A DNA stretch of 64,000 nt from Parerythrobacter_A sp963838735 (lineage in GTDB: Bacteria > Pseudomonadota > Alphaproteobacteria > Sphingomonadales > Sphingomonadaceae), in assembly GCA_963838735.1 (NCBI GenBank), contig CAWISG010000003.1, forward strand, positions 598,465-662,464, read 5' to 3'. This document shows, in pieces, positions 57,124-64,000 of this stretch. The position numbers and the translations under genes are program-made. Position 1 is the stretch's first letter; each line of letters starts with the position of its first letter. The notes below the pieces were generated by a model. It made no database searches. It was not told where the DNA came from and saw only the letters and a program-made list of their open reading frames with translations.

Positions 57124-57246
57124 GGCACAAACTCCTGAAGGCAAGGGCCAGCGATAGGCGTCGACCCGTCTAGCGCGGCCTTGCCCGCGAACCGGGCTGG
57201 ATGGCAAGCCCGTCCCCGCTCTCACCGACGGCAAAGCGCCGCCCTC

Positions 57247-59097
57247 TTACCACCCAGTGGGCTTGCCTGCGTTCTGTTGGTCCAGCCACGCCTTCAGCGG
57301 CGCAAAATATTCGACCAGCGCCGCACCGCTCATCTCGCGACTGCCGGTGAACGCTTCCAGCGCATCGGGCCACGGCTTGCTCGCACCCAGTTCCAGCATC
57401 GCATTCAGCTTCGCGCCGACATCCTCGTTGCCATAGAACGAACAGCGGTGCAGCGGCCCTTTCCAGCCAGCCTCGTCGCAGGCCGCCTTGTAGAACTGGA
57501 ATTGCAGGATGCGCGCAAGGAAATAGCGGGTGTAGGGCGTGTTGCCCGGAATGTGGTACTTCGCGCCTGCATCGAACGCATCGGCGGGCCGTTCGACCGG
57601 TGGCACGATACCTTGGTATTCTTCCTTCAGGCCGTGCCATGCGGTGTTGTAATCGGCCGGCGCGATAGACCCGTCGAACACGCCCCAGCGCCATTTGTCG
57701 ACCAGCAGGCCGAACGGCAGGAATGCCACCTTGTCCATCGCCTGACGCAGCAACAGGCCGATATCCTTATCCGGCCCCGGCACCTGCGCCCGGTCCAGCA
57801 TGTCTATCTGCACCAGATATTCCGGCGTAATGCTCAGTGCGATCATGTCGCCAATGGCTTCGTGGAACCCGTCATTCGCCCCATTGAGGTGGAGGAAGTC
57901 CTGTTCCTTGTAAGCGCGCTGGTAATAGTTGTGGCCCAGCTCGTGATGGATTGTCACGAAGTCGTCCGCATTTGGCTTGATGCACATCTTGATGCGGATA
58001 TCGTCCTTGTTGTCGATATCCCAGGCGCTGGCATGGCAAGCGACTTCACGGTCGGCGGGCTTTACGAACTGGCTGCGTTCGTAGAATGTCGCGGGCAGCG
58101 GATCGAAGCCCAGCGAGCTGAAGAACTGTTCGCCCACGCGAACCATGCCAACCTCGTCCAGGCCCTTTTCCGCAATCAGGTCGGTGATGTCATAGCCGAT
58201 ATCACCTGCGCCTTCGGGTGCGACCAGCGGATAGACATTGCCCCATTCCTGCGCCCACATATTGCCGAGCAGGTCGGCGCGGATCGGGCCGGTCGCAGGC
58301 TGGATGGCATCGCCATATTTCGCATTCAGGTTCCAGCGGACATAGGTGTGCAGGCTGTCGTATAGCGGCTTCACTTCCTGCCACATGCGCTCCAGATCGG
58401 CGGAAAAGTCCTCTGCCGGCATGTCGTAGCCCGACCGCCACATCGCGCCCACATCGGCAAAGCCCAGCTCCCGCGCGCCTTCGTTGGCGATGGCGACCAT
58501 GCGGGTGTAATCGGCTTTCATCGGGGTGCCGACATTGCTGTGCCAGCTTTCCCACATCTCGGCCAGTTCGGCGGGCGTGCGGTCCGCATTGCCCATCTCG
58601 GCCTCGATGTCGGACCCGTTCAGTTCGGCACCGTTCAGCGTGCCCTTGCCCTTGCTGTACTGGCTGTTGAGCGAGGTTGCGATGCCGTTCAGCTCGGTTG
58701 CCGCGCCGGGCGTGGTCGGCGCGGGCAGGACGATGCCGTTGCGCAGGATATCCAGCTTGCGCGCCACAACCGGATCGAGGCCAGGCACCTGCGCCCACTT
58801 CGCCGCCTCCAGCGCGTAGGCGACCGACTTCTCGGTGCCCTCCGCGCCGATAGCCGCTGCCATCGCGTCGGTGTCGGGCGTGATATAGGTCTGGTTGACC
58901 CACAGGATGCGCCCCGCCTCTACGGTGTATTCGGCCAGATCGGCCTCCACCATTGCCAGCCAGTCAGCGGCACCTTCTGCCGTCATCGGAAATGCCGGCA
59001 TCGTCGCATCGCTTCGCGATGGCGCTTCGTCATGCGCGAAGGACGGCGTGGCGAGCGATATGGCGAGCGCGGCAAGCGCGACGGAGGTGTAGTTCAT
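57247..59097 (-). CDS. Exported M2-family peptidyl-dipeptidase (ACE-like)
   Basis: The 616-residue protein has a signal peptide (VALAALAISLATPSFA) and the M2 metalloprotease fold. The zinc site is HHELGHNYYQ (HExxH) with the third ligand Glu downstream in NDGFHEAIGDMIAL. Other ACE-family segments are WAQEWGNVYPL, CHASAWD and KYHIPGNTPYTRYFLARILQFQFY. Peptidyl-dipeptidases remove C-terminal dipeptides; bacterial members probably work on peptides in the periplasm. The gene stands alone, with 123 bp to the SDR and 72 bp to the hydrolase on either side. Confidence 0.93.
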   Translation of the reverse strand: MNYTSVALAALAISLATPSFAHDEAPSRSDATMPAFPMTAEGAADWLAMVEADLAEYTVEAGRILWVNQTYITPDTDAMAAAIGAEGTEKSVAYALEAAKWAQVPGLDPVVARKLDILRNGIVLPAPTTPGAATELNGIATSLNSQYSKGKGTLNGAELNGSDIEAEMGNADRTPAELAEMWESWHSNVGTPMKADYTRMVAIANEGARELGFADVGAMWRSGYDMPAEDFSADLERMWQEVKPLYDSLHTYVRWNLNAKYGDAIQPATGPIRADLLGNMWAQEWGNVYPLVAPEGAGDIGYDITDLIAEKGLDEVGMVRVGEQFFSSLGFDPLPATFYERSQFVKPADREVACHASAWDIDNKDDIRIKMCIKPNADDFVTIHHELGHNYYQRAYKEQDFLHLNGANDGFHEAIGDMIALSITPEYLVQIDMLDRAQVPGPDKDIGLLLRQAMDKVAFLPFGLLVDKWRWGVFDGSIAPADYNTAWHGLKEEYQGIVPPVERPADAFDAGAKYHIPGNTPYTRYFLARILQFQFYKAACDEAGWKGPLHRCSFYGNEDVGAKLNAMLELGASKPWPDALEAFTGSREMSGAALVEYFAPLKAWLDQQNAGKPTGW

Positions 59098-59169
59098 TGA
59101 CGGGCGATCCTTTGCAAAGGGGGTGTATCGTGGTTCGGAATGGCCCGCGTCACCTGACGGGACGGTTAA

Positions 59170-59916
59170 TCACGGAGCGAAAAACGACACGAGCGCATCG
59201 CCCATCGCGCCTTCTGCAACCGAACTCATATGCGTGCCGGGTATCTCGACATATTCCGCGTCCGGTAGCGTCTGTGCCAACTGTACGGCGGAACCGTTAT
59301 CCGTGTCCGCCGCCCCGCACAGCACCATCGTGGACATGGTGAGGGCGGAAAGCTGTTCAGGGGTGGCATCAGCGACCGATTGCAACAGCAGCCGGGCAGC
59401 ATCGCGATCCACCTTCATGGTCTTCATGAAACTGACCGCCATGAACGCCGGATCGCCACGCTTCACGCTGTCGAACCGGTCGATGGCGTCGATGAAGAAC
59501 GCCGCGCGATCATCCCAGCCTGCAAGCCCTTCAAGGCCCATCCCGATCAACGCCAAACGCCGCGGTGACAGCCCGTTGATGACACACCGCGCCGCTGTGC
59601 GCGCGCCAAGCGAAAACCCGGCGAGGTCGTAATCGGGTAGCTCCAGCGCCTTGATTAGCGCGGCGACATCGCGTGCCAGCACATCGTCCGGATACGCTGC
59701 CGGATCATGCGGCTTTGCACTGTCGCCATGCGCGCGGGCATCGGGCATAATCGCCTCGAACCCAGCATCGGCCAGCTTTTGCGCATGGCCGAACCGCACC
59801 CAATTCATCTCGGCGTTCGAAAACAGGCCGTGCAACAGCACGATTGGCGGCCCCTCGCCCATGCGATGCACCGCGAGGTCGGTTCCGTCGAAGGAGGGTA
59901 TCGTCGTACTGTTCAT
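59170..59916 (-). CDS. Alpha/beta-fold hydrolase
   Basis: The 248-residue enzyme shows the oxyanion/first-strand motif PIVLLHGLFSNAEMNW, DARAHGDSAKP, the nucleophile serine in LAGFSLGARTAA, an acidic residue in LCGAADTDNGSA and the late His in EIPGTHMSSV, a complete catalytic triad. The substrate is not evident. Its ATG overlaps the stop of the lipoprotein gene by 4 bp, so it is the third gene of asd-lipoprotein-hydrolase. Confidence 0.82.
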   Translation of the reverse strand: MNSTTIPSFDGTDLAVHRMGEGPPIVLLHGLFSNAEMNWVRFGHAQKLADAGFEAIMPDARAHGDSAKPHDPAAYPDDVLARDVAALIKALELPDYDLAGFSLGARTAARCVINGLSPRRLALIGMGLEGLAGWDDRAAFFIDAIDRFDSVKRGDPAFMAVSFMKTMKVDRDAARLLLQSVADATPEQLSALTMSTMVLCGAADTDNGSAVQLAQTLPDAEYVEIPGTHMSSVAEGAMGDALVSFFAP

Positions 59917-60515
59917 CGGAAGAAGCAGGTCACACCAGCGTACAGGCTGGTCACCGTCCGGTCCGCCACATCGCCGCCGAGGAAGCCGCCAACACCGTTT
60001 TCGGAAAAAAATTCGACACCGAGCGTGCTGTCCGGTTGTTTGTTCTCACCATACGCCGCGATCAGTTCGGTTTCGGTTGCGCCGATATCGATACCCTTGT
60101 CCGTTGCAATATCAGTCGATATGTCGTTTTTGCGGTCGCCCTCGTATTCCCATCCGGCGAAGGTGTCTTTCTGAAAATTCAGCGTGAGCCCGCCGTGAAA
60201 CGCGGTTGTGTCGACCGGTCCGGCCCCACATTCGGCATTACTACCGCGTCGCAATGGCGCGCCGACGAACTTCGTCAGTTCCGCTTCCACCGTGGCGCGC
60301 GCGGTGTCGAAGGGAAGCGTTGTGCCGAGCGGACCGGTGACCGTCAGCCCTTCGGCGCTTAGCTGCACCGCGCCGGGTTCGCCCGCCATAGGGACCGGAG
60401 CACCGTTACCCGCTTCGGTATTCGATGCGTCGGGATCTGGCGTGTTGAGCTCGGCGGTGTCGCAGCCGGCCAGCGCCATCGCCGACAGAACCAGCATGAA
60501 AGCAGTCGTGCGCAT
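59913..60515 (-). CDS. Lipoprotein of unknown function
   Basis: From the ATG at 60515 the 200-residue product has a lipoprotein signal (LVLSAMALAGCDTAE; lipobox LAGC) and a Pro/Asp/Ala-rich linker. The globular part has features seen in sphingomonad DUF1131-like or unnamed lipoproteins (GATETELIAAYG, a segment repeatedly found in periplasmic proteins that sense a working point), but I cannot assign a family. One Cys pair is possible (AECGAG and VTCFF). It starts 5 bp after asd and overlaps the downstream hydrolase. Confidence 0.7.
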   Translation of the reverse strand: MRTTAFMLVLSAMALAGCDTAELNTPDPDASNTEAGNGAPVPMAGEPGAVQLSAEGLTVTGPLGTTLPFDTARATVEAELTKFVGAPLRRGSNAECGAGPVDTTAFHGGLTLNFQKDTFAGWEYEGDRKNDISTDIATDKGIDIGATETELIAAYGENKQPDSTLGVEFFSENGVGGFLGGDVADRTVTSLYAGVTCFFR

Positions 60516-60520
60516 CGTCC

Positions 60521-61546
60521 CTATCCCTTCTGCAAATGCCGTCGGCCAAGCAGCTCCGCAATCTGAACCGCGTTCAGCGCCGCGCCCTTGCGCAGATTGT
60601 CGCTGACGCACCACAGCACCAGCCCGTTTTCCACCGTCGGGTCTTCGCGTACGCGGCTGATATAGGTCGCGCTATCCCCTGCTGCCTCGACCGGAGTGAT
60701 GTACCCGCCATCCTCGCGCTTATCGATCAGCATGCAACCGGGTGCCTCGCGCAGGATGTCCTGCGCGGCCTCCGCGCTCAGCTCGTTCTCGAACTCGATA
60801 TGCACCGCCTCGGAATGGCCGACAAACACCGGCACCCGCACGCAGGTTGCAGTCAGCTTGATCTTGGGATCGAGGATCTTCTTGGTCTCGACCACCATCT
60901 TCCACTCCTCTTTCGTCGATCCATCGTCCAGGAAGCTGTCGATATGCGGGATAACGTTGAAGGCGATCTGCTTGGTGAAGGTCTCGGGCACCACGGGATC
61001 GGCCACGAAGATTGCACGGCTCTGCTGGAATAGCTCGTCCATCCCCGCCTTCCCCGCCCCGCTGACCGACTGATAAGTGCTTACGACCACACGCTTGATC
61101 GTGGCCGCATCGTGCAGCGGTTTTAGCGCCACGACCAGCTGCGCCGTGGAGCAGTTGGGATTGGCGATGATGTTGCGCGCCGCATACCCGTCAATGGCGT
61201 CGGGATTCACCTCGGGCACGATCAGCGGCACGTCGGGGTCCATGCGATAGAGCGAGCTGTTGTCGATCACCACGCAGCCCGCCGCCGCCGCCTTGGGCGC
61301 ATATGCCTTCGCCGGGCCGCTTCCTGCCGCGAACAGCGCAACGTCCCAACCGGCAAAATCGAAATGTTCGATGTTGCGGCATTTCAACATCCTGCCGGTA
61401 TCGCCGAACTCTACCTCGCTGCCATGCGACCGCGAGCTGGCGACGGCAGCAATCTCGTCGCACGGGAATTCGCGTTCGGCCAGGATCTGCATGATCTCGC
61501 GCCCGACATTTCCCGTCGCGCCGACGATGGCTACCCGATATCCCAA
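60521..61546 (-). CDS. asd: Aspartate-semialdehyde dehydrogenase
   Basis: Asd reduces aspartyl phosphate to the semialdehyde, supplying lysine, diaminopimelate, threonine and methionine synthesis. The 341-residue enzyme has the NADP fold VAIVGATGNVGREIMQIL, the active-site cysteine in IANPNCSTAQLV, the catalytic His region RVPVFVGHSEAVHIEFE and TYQSVSGAGKAGMDEL. It is complete. It leads a three-gene reverse operon and is divergent from the hydrolase at 61642. Confidence 0.95.
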   Translation of the reverse strand: MGYRVAIVGATGNVGREIMQILAEREFPCDEIAAVASSRSHGSEVEFGDTGRMLKCRNIEHFDFAGWDVALFAAGSGPAKAYAPKAAAAGCVVIDNSSLYRMDPDVPLIVPEVNPDAIDGYAARNIIANPNCSTAQLVVALKPLHDAATIKRVVVSTYQSVSGAGKAGMDELFQQSRAIFVADPVVPETFTKQIAFNVIPHIDSFLDDGSTKEEWKMVVETKKILDPKIKLTATCVRVPVFVGHSEAVHIEFENELSAEAAQDILREAPGCMLIDKREDGGYITPVEAAGDSATYISRVREDPTVENGLVLWCVSDNLRKGAALNAVQIAELLGRRHLQKG

Positions 61547-61641
61547 AACAGTACTCCGTTTGTATTTGCAGTTGCATTGCGCTCTAGCATCGAATGCAGG
61601 GTACGGAACGGATTTATCTTCGAGCGGGGGAAAGCTGGGGC

Positions 61642-62538
61642 ATGGCGGCGGATGATACGAAAGGCGTGACGCTGGCCGACTGGCGCAATGCGGCGCGCAA
61701 GTTCACGCATGGGGAGCATGTTATCGCCTGCTGGCTGGGCGGCAATGCCACGCGTCGGCCGCTTCTGTTGCTTCACGGCTTTCCCACAGCGTCGCATGAC
61801 TGGGCGGCGGTATGGGACGGGCTGGGCCACCGGCACGGTCTGATTGCCGCCGACATGCTCGGCTTCGGCCTGTCGGACAAACCCAAAGGCGGGTTCGCCG
61901 GGTCAGGCTATTCGATCCACGGTCAGGCCGACATGCAGGAGGCGCTGCTGGCGCATCTGGGCATCGGCGAATACGATATTCTGGCGCATGATTACGGCGT
62001 ATCGGTCGCGCAGGAAATGCTGGCGCGCCAGTTGGAGGGATCCGGTGCCGGTGGCCTTGGTCAGGTTGTGTTCCTGAATGGCGGCCTTTTCCCCGACCAG
62101 CACCGCCTGCGCCCGATCCAGCGGCTCGGCACTTCTCGGCTCGGCCCGCTGGTCAGCCGGGGCCTGACGCGCGAGAAATTTGGCAAAAGCTTCAGCGAAG
62201 TGTTCGGTCCGCGCACGCAACCGAGCGCGCAGGAGCTGGACGATTACTGGTGGCTGATAACGCGCAAGGGCGGCCATCGCCTGTTCCACAAGCTGCTGCA
62301 TTATATCGCGGATCGCAAAGCTTATGAGGCCCGCTGGGTCGGTGCATTGAAAACCGCGCCGGAACGCATTGGCTATATCAATGGTGCGCTAGACCCGGTT
62401 TCCGGCAAGCATTCCTACGAGGCATGGCGCGCGCGCCTGCCCGGTGCGCGGCACCGTCTGTTGCCGGGTGTCGGCCATTATCCCCAAATCGAAGCGCCGA
62501 AGGCCGTTATCGACAGCACGCTTGAATGGCTGAATTGA
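61642..62538 (+). CDS. Alpha/beta hydrolase, epoxide hydrolase/haloalkane dehalogenase-like
   Basis: From the ATG at 61642 this is a 298-residue enzyme with LLLLHGFPTASHDWAAVW, DMLGFGLSDKP, a nucleophile elbow with aspartate (LAHDYGVSVAQEM), and the late His in LPGVGHYPQIEAP. An Asp nucleophile points to the epoxide hydrolase/haloalkane dehalogenase branch rather than esterases. The start at 61594 would add 16 residues but has no ribosome binding site; purine-rich GGGGGAAAG precedes 61642. The natural substrate is unknown. Confidence 0.8.
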   Translation: MAADDTKGVTLADWRNAARKFTHGEHVIACWLGGNATRRPLLLLHGFPTASHDWAAVWDGLGHRHGLIAADMLGFGLSDKPKGGFAGSGYSIHGQADMQEALLAHLGIGEYDILAHDYGVSVAQEMLARQLEGSGAGGLGQVVFLNGGLFPDQHRLRPIQRLGTSRLGPLVSRGLTREKFGKSFSEVFGPRTQPSAQELDDYWWLITRKGGHRLFHKLLHYIADRKAYEARWVGALKTAPERIGYINGALDPVSGKHSYEAWRARLPGARHRLLPGVGHYPQIEAPKAVIDSTLEWLN

Positions 62539-64000
62539 TTATTCGGGCGGCGTGACGCCGTGCGCGCGCAGAAAGCGGAAGATCGTGTTCCACATATGCG
62601 GGCTGATCGTCTCGCCCGACACGCGGTGAGTATAGCCCGGATAAAGCATCATCTCGAAGGGCACGTTGCCTTCCTGCAAAACGCTAATGAGTTCGGACGA
62701 GTTTTCGAACACCACATTGTCGTCCGCCATGCCGTGGATCAGCAGCAGCGGATCGCTGATCTTGGCTGCATCGGGGATGGCGCTGGCTTTCTCATACGCT
62801 TCGGGAACAATGCGCGGATCGCCCATGAAGCGTTCGGTGTAATGCGTATCGTACAGCTCCCAGCGGGTGACGGGCGCGCCGGAGATGCCGGCAGCGAACA
62901 GGCCGGGGTCGGCCTGCATCTGCTTTAGCGTCATGTAGCCGCCATAGGACCAACCATAGAGAGCGATCTTGTCCGCATCGACAAAGTCCAGTGTCTTAAG
63001 ATATTCAGCCCCGACACGCTGGTCATCGACTTCTACGCCGCCCATCGCGTGATAAAGCGGCTGTTCGAAGGCGACGCCCCGATTGGCGCTGCCCCGATTG
63101 TCCAGTTCGAACCAGATATAGCCTGCATCGACGACCGCCTGTTGCAAGGCGCCGTCCCAGCCATGCGTCACGATCTGTGGGCCGGGGCCGCTATAGTGGT
63201 GGTAAAAGACCGGATAGCGTTTGCCCGGCTCCAACTCCGGCGCGACCATCTTCCAGAACAGGTCGGTGGCGCCATCCGCCGCCTTGATTGTGCCGAAGGT
63301 GGCGGGACGATGGCTGGCAAGGTGCGGGGTGTAGGGATGGTCCGCATCGAGCGCGTTTTCCTCGACCCAGGCGAGCCGTTTTCCGGTTGCGTCGGCAAGG
63401 TAGCTTTGCGGCGGCTGGTCGTGGCTGGACCGCGAGATCAGGAGGGTCTTGCCGTCCTTGTCCATCGTGGCGGCATGGGTGAAGCCGAGTTCGGTCAGCC
63501 GCACCGGCGCGCGGCCATCGCGCAACGATACCGAATAGACATGCTGTTCGAGCACGTCTTCGACCGCCTGGAAATATACGACGCCATCATCCTGGTCGAC
63601 GCCGACCAGCCTCGTGACCGGTCCAGTCGCCGTGGTCACCCGCCGCCAGTCCGTTACAGGCACATTACCCTCCGGCGCAGCGGTTCCGCTGCTCGCATCG
63701 CCCCGCAGATAAAGCTGTCCGTCGCCGTCGCGCTCGCTCCACCACAGTAGGCTGCCGTCATCCAGGAAACGGTAATTGTCGCTCAGATTGATCCAGTAAT
63801 CGTCCGTTGCAGCTTTTTCGGTGAACAGTATTTCGCTCGCGCCCGTCGCGGGATCGACCTTGAGCATGTCGAGAACGGTCTGCTCGCGGTTCTGGCGCTG
63901 GACATACAGCGCGCTGTCGGCTGCCCAGTCGGCACGCGCGAGGTAGAAGTCCTGAGGGTTCTCGGTATTATAGTGCTCGGGCGACTGATTGCCGGTCAGG
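62539..64000 (-). CDS. S9-family prolyl oligopeptidase/dipeptidyl peptidase IV, partial
   Basis: The C-terminal 487 codons of an S9 peptidase are present; the frame stays open to the window edge, so the N-terminal propeller and any signal peptide lie outside. The beta-propeller part (VTRLVGVDQDDGVVYFQAVE) is followed by the catalytic domain: YPVFYHHYSGPGPQ, the nucleophile in LYGWSYGGYMTLKQM, the Asp in LIHGMADDNVVFENS and the His in YPGYTHRVSGET. It cleaves peptides after proline, probably in the periplasm. The stop is adjacent to the convergent hydrolase stop at 62538. Confidence 0.92.
   Translation of the reverse strand, partial: LTGNQSPEHYNTENPQDFYLARADWAADSALYVQRQNREQTVLDMLKVDPATGASEILFTEKAATDDYWINLSDNYRFLDDGSLLWWSERDGDGQLYLRGDASSGTAAPEGNVPVTDWRRVTTATGPVTRLVGVDQDDGVVYFQAVEDVLEQHVYSVSLRDGRAPVRLTELGFTHAATMDKDGKTLLISRSSHDQPPQSYLADATGKRLAWVEENALDADHPYTPHLASHRPATFGTIKAADGATDLFWKMVAPELEPGKRYPVFYHHYSGPGPQIVTHGWDGALQQAVVDAGYIWFELDNRGSANRGVAFEQPLYHAMGGVEVDDQRVGAEYLKTLDFVDADKIALYGWSYGGYMTLKQMQADPGLFAAGISGAPVTRWELYDTHYTERFMGDPRIVPEAYEKASAIPDAAKISDPLLLIHGMADDNVVFENSSELISVLQEGNVPFEMMLYPGYTHRVSGETISPHMWNTIFRFLRAHGVTPPE

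Overview
The window looks like a chromosomal segment of a GC-rich alphaproteobacterium, most likely Sphingomonadales and probably Erythrobacteraceae-like. The basis is gene content (bamD-recN-ligA order, an HWE-type histidine kinase, an acceptor-dependent 2-oxoacid oxidoreductase, polyhydroxyalkanoate genes, a subclass B3 metallo-beta-lactamase) and an inverted repeat of the CTTCGACAAGCTCAG type common in that order. This is inference; no marker gene was searched. Almost everything is core genome. I see no rRNA, tRNA, IS element, prophage or CRISPR array.

Layout. 1-5255: broken YdjM-like membrane protein, korAB, an alpha/beta hydrolase running in frame into an RppH-type Nudix hydrolase. 5261-7373: a more A/T-rich patch with an AraC regulator, a membrane-anchored unknown, a small overlapping gene and a non-coding tail. 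7374-15190: guaB-rsmB-TPR, bdhA, a YpfJ-type metalloprotease and sdhCDA (no sdhB). 15307-19258: a forward cluster SDR, B3 beta-lactamase, prmA, DUF2459, SDR. 19268-23882: bamD-recN-ligA. 23961-30470: proA, a large catalase, a DM13-domain gene and lepA. 30552-38514: two PAS-GGDEF-EAL-PilZ proteins next to phaC and phaZ. 38527-44651: dnaN, a glycerophosphodiesterase, DUF2855, and a fabD-fabG cluster interrupted by a GxxExxY gene. 44701-48741: LD-carboxypeptidase divergent from a Mur ligase, an L16-type arginine hydroxylase and RluE. 49109-56209: DUF808, rpsF-rpsR-rplI, AMP nucleosidase, then a tight operon rimB-rimK-HWE kinase/receiver. 56245-64000: SDR, M2 peptidase, asd operon, a dehalogenase-like hydrolase and a partial S9 peptidase.

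Themes. Carbon storage: PhaC, PhaZ and 3-hydroxybutyrate dehydrogenase cover synthesis, breakdown and re-use of polyhydroxybutyrate. Ribosome modification is unusually dense: RimK/RimB (S6 glutamylation), PrmA (L11 methylation), RoxA-like (L16 hydroxylation), RsmB and RluE (rRNA), near the S6/S18/L9 operon itself. Murein recycling is suggested by the LdcA/Mur ligase pair. The most interesting unit is rimB-rimK followed by a histidine kinase with its own receiver, each gene overlapping the next by 4 bp.

Quality warning. At least seven otherwise intact conserved genes (recN, proA, lepA, phaZ, a Mur ligase, a DUF808 gene, a DM13 gene) and the partial YdjM gene carry single-base-type frameshifts, phaZ and the DM13 gene two each. 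The simplest explanation is indel error in the assembly, so such genes are given at their full extent and called frameshifted rather than dead.
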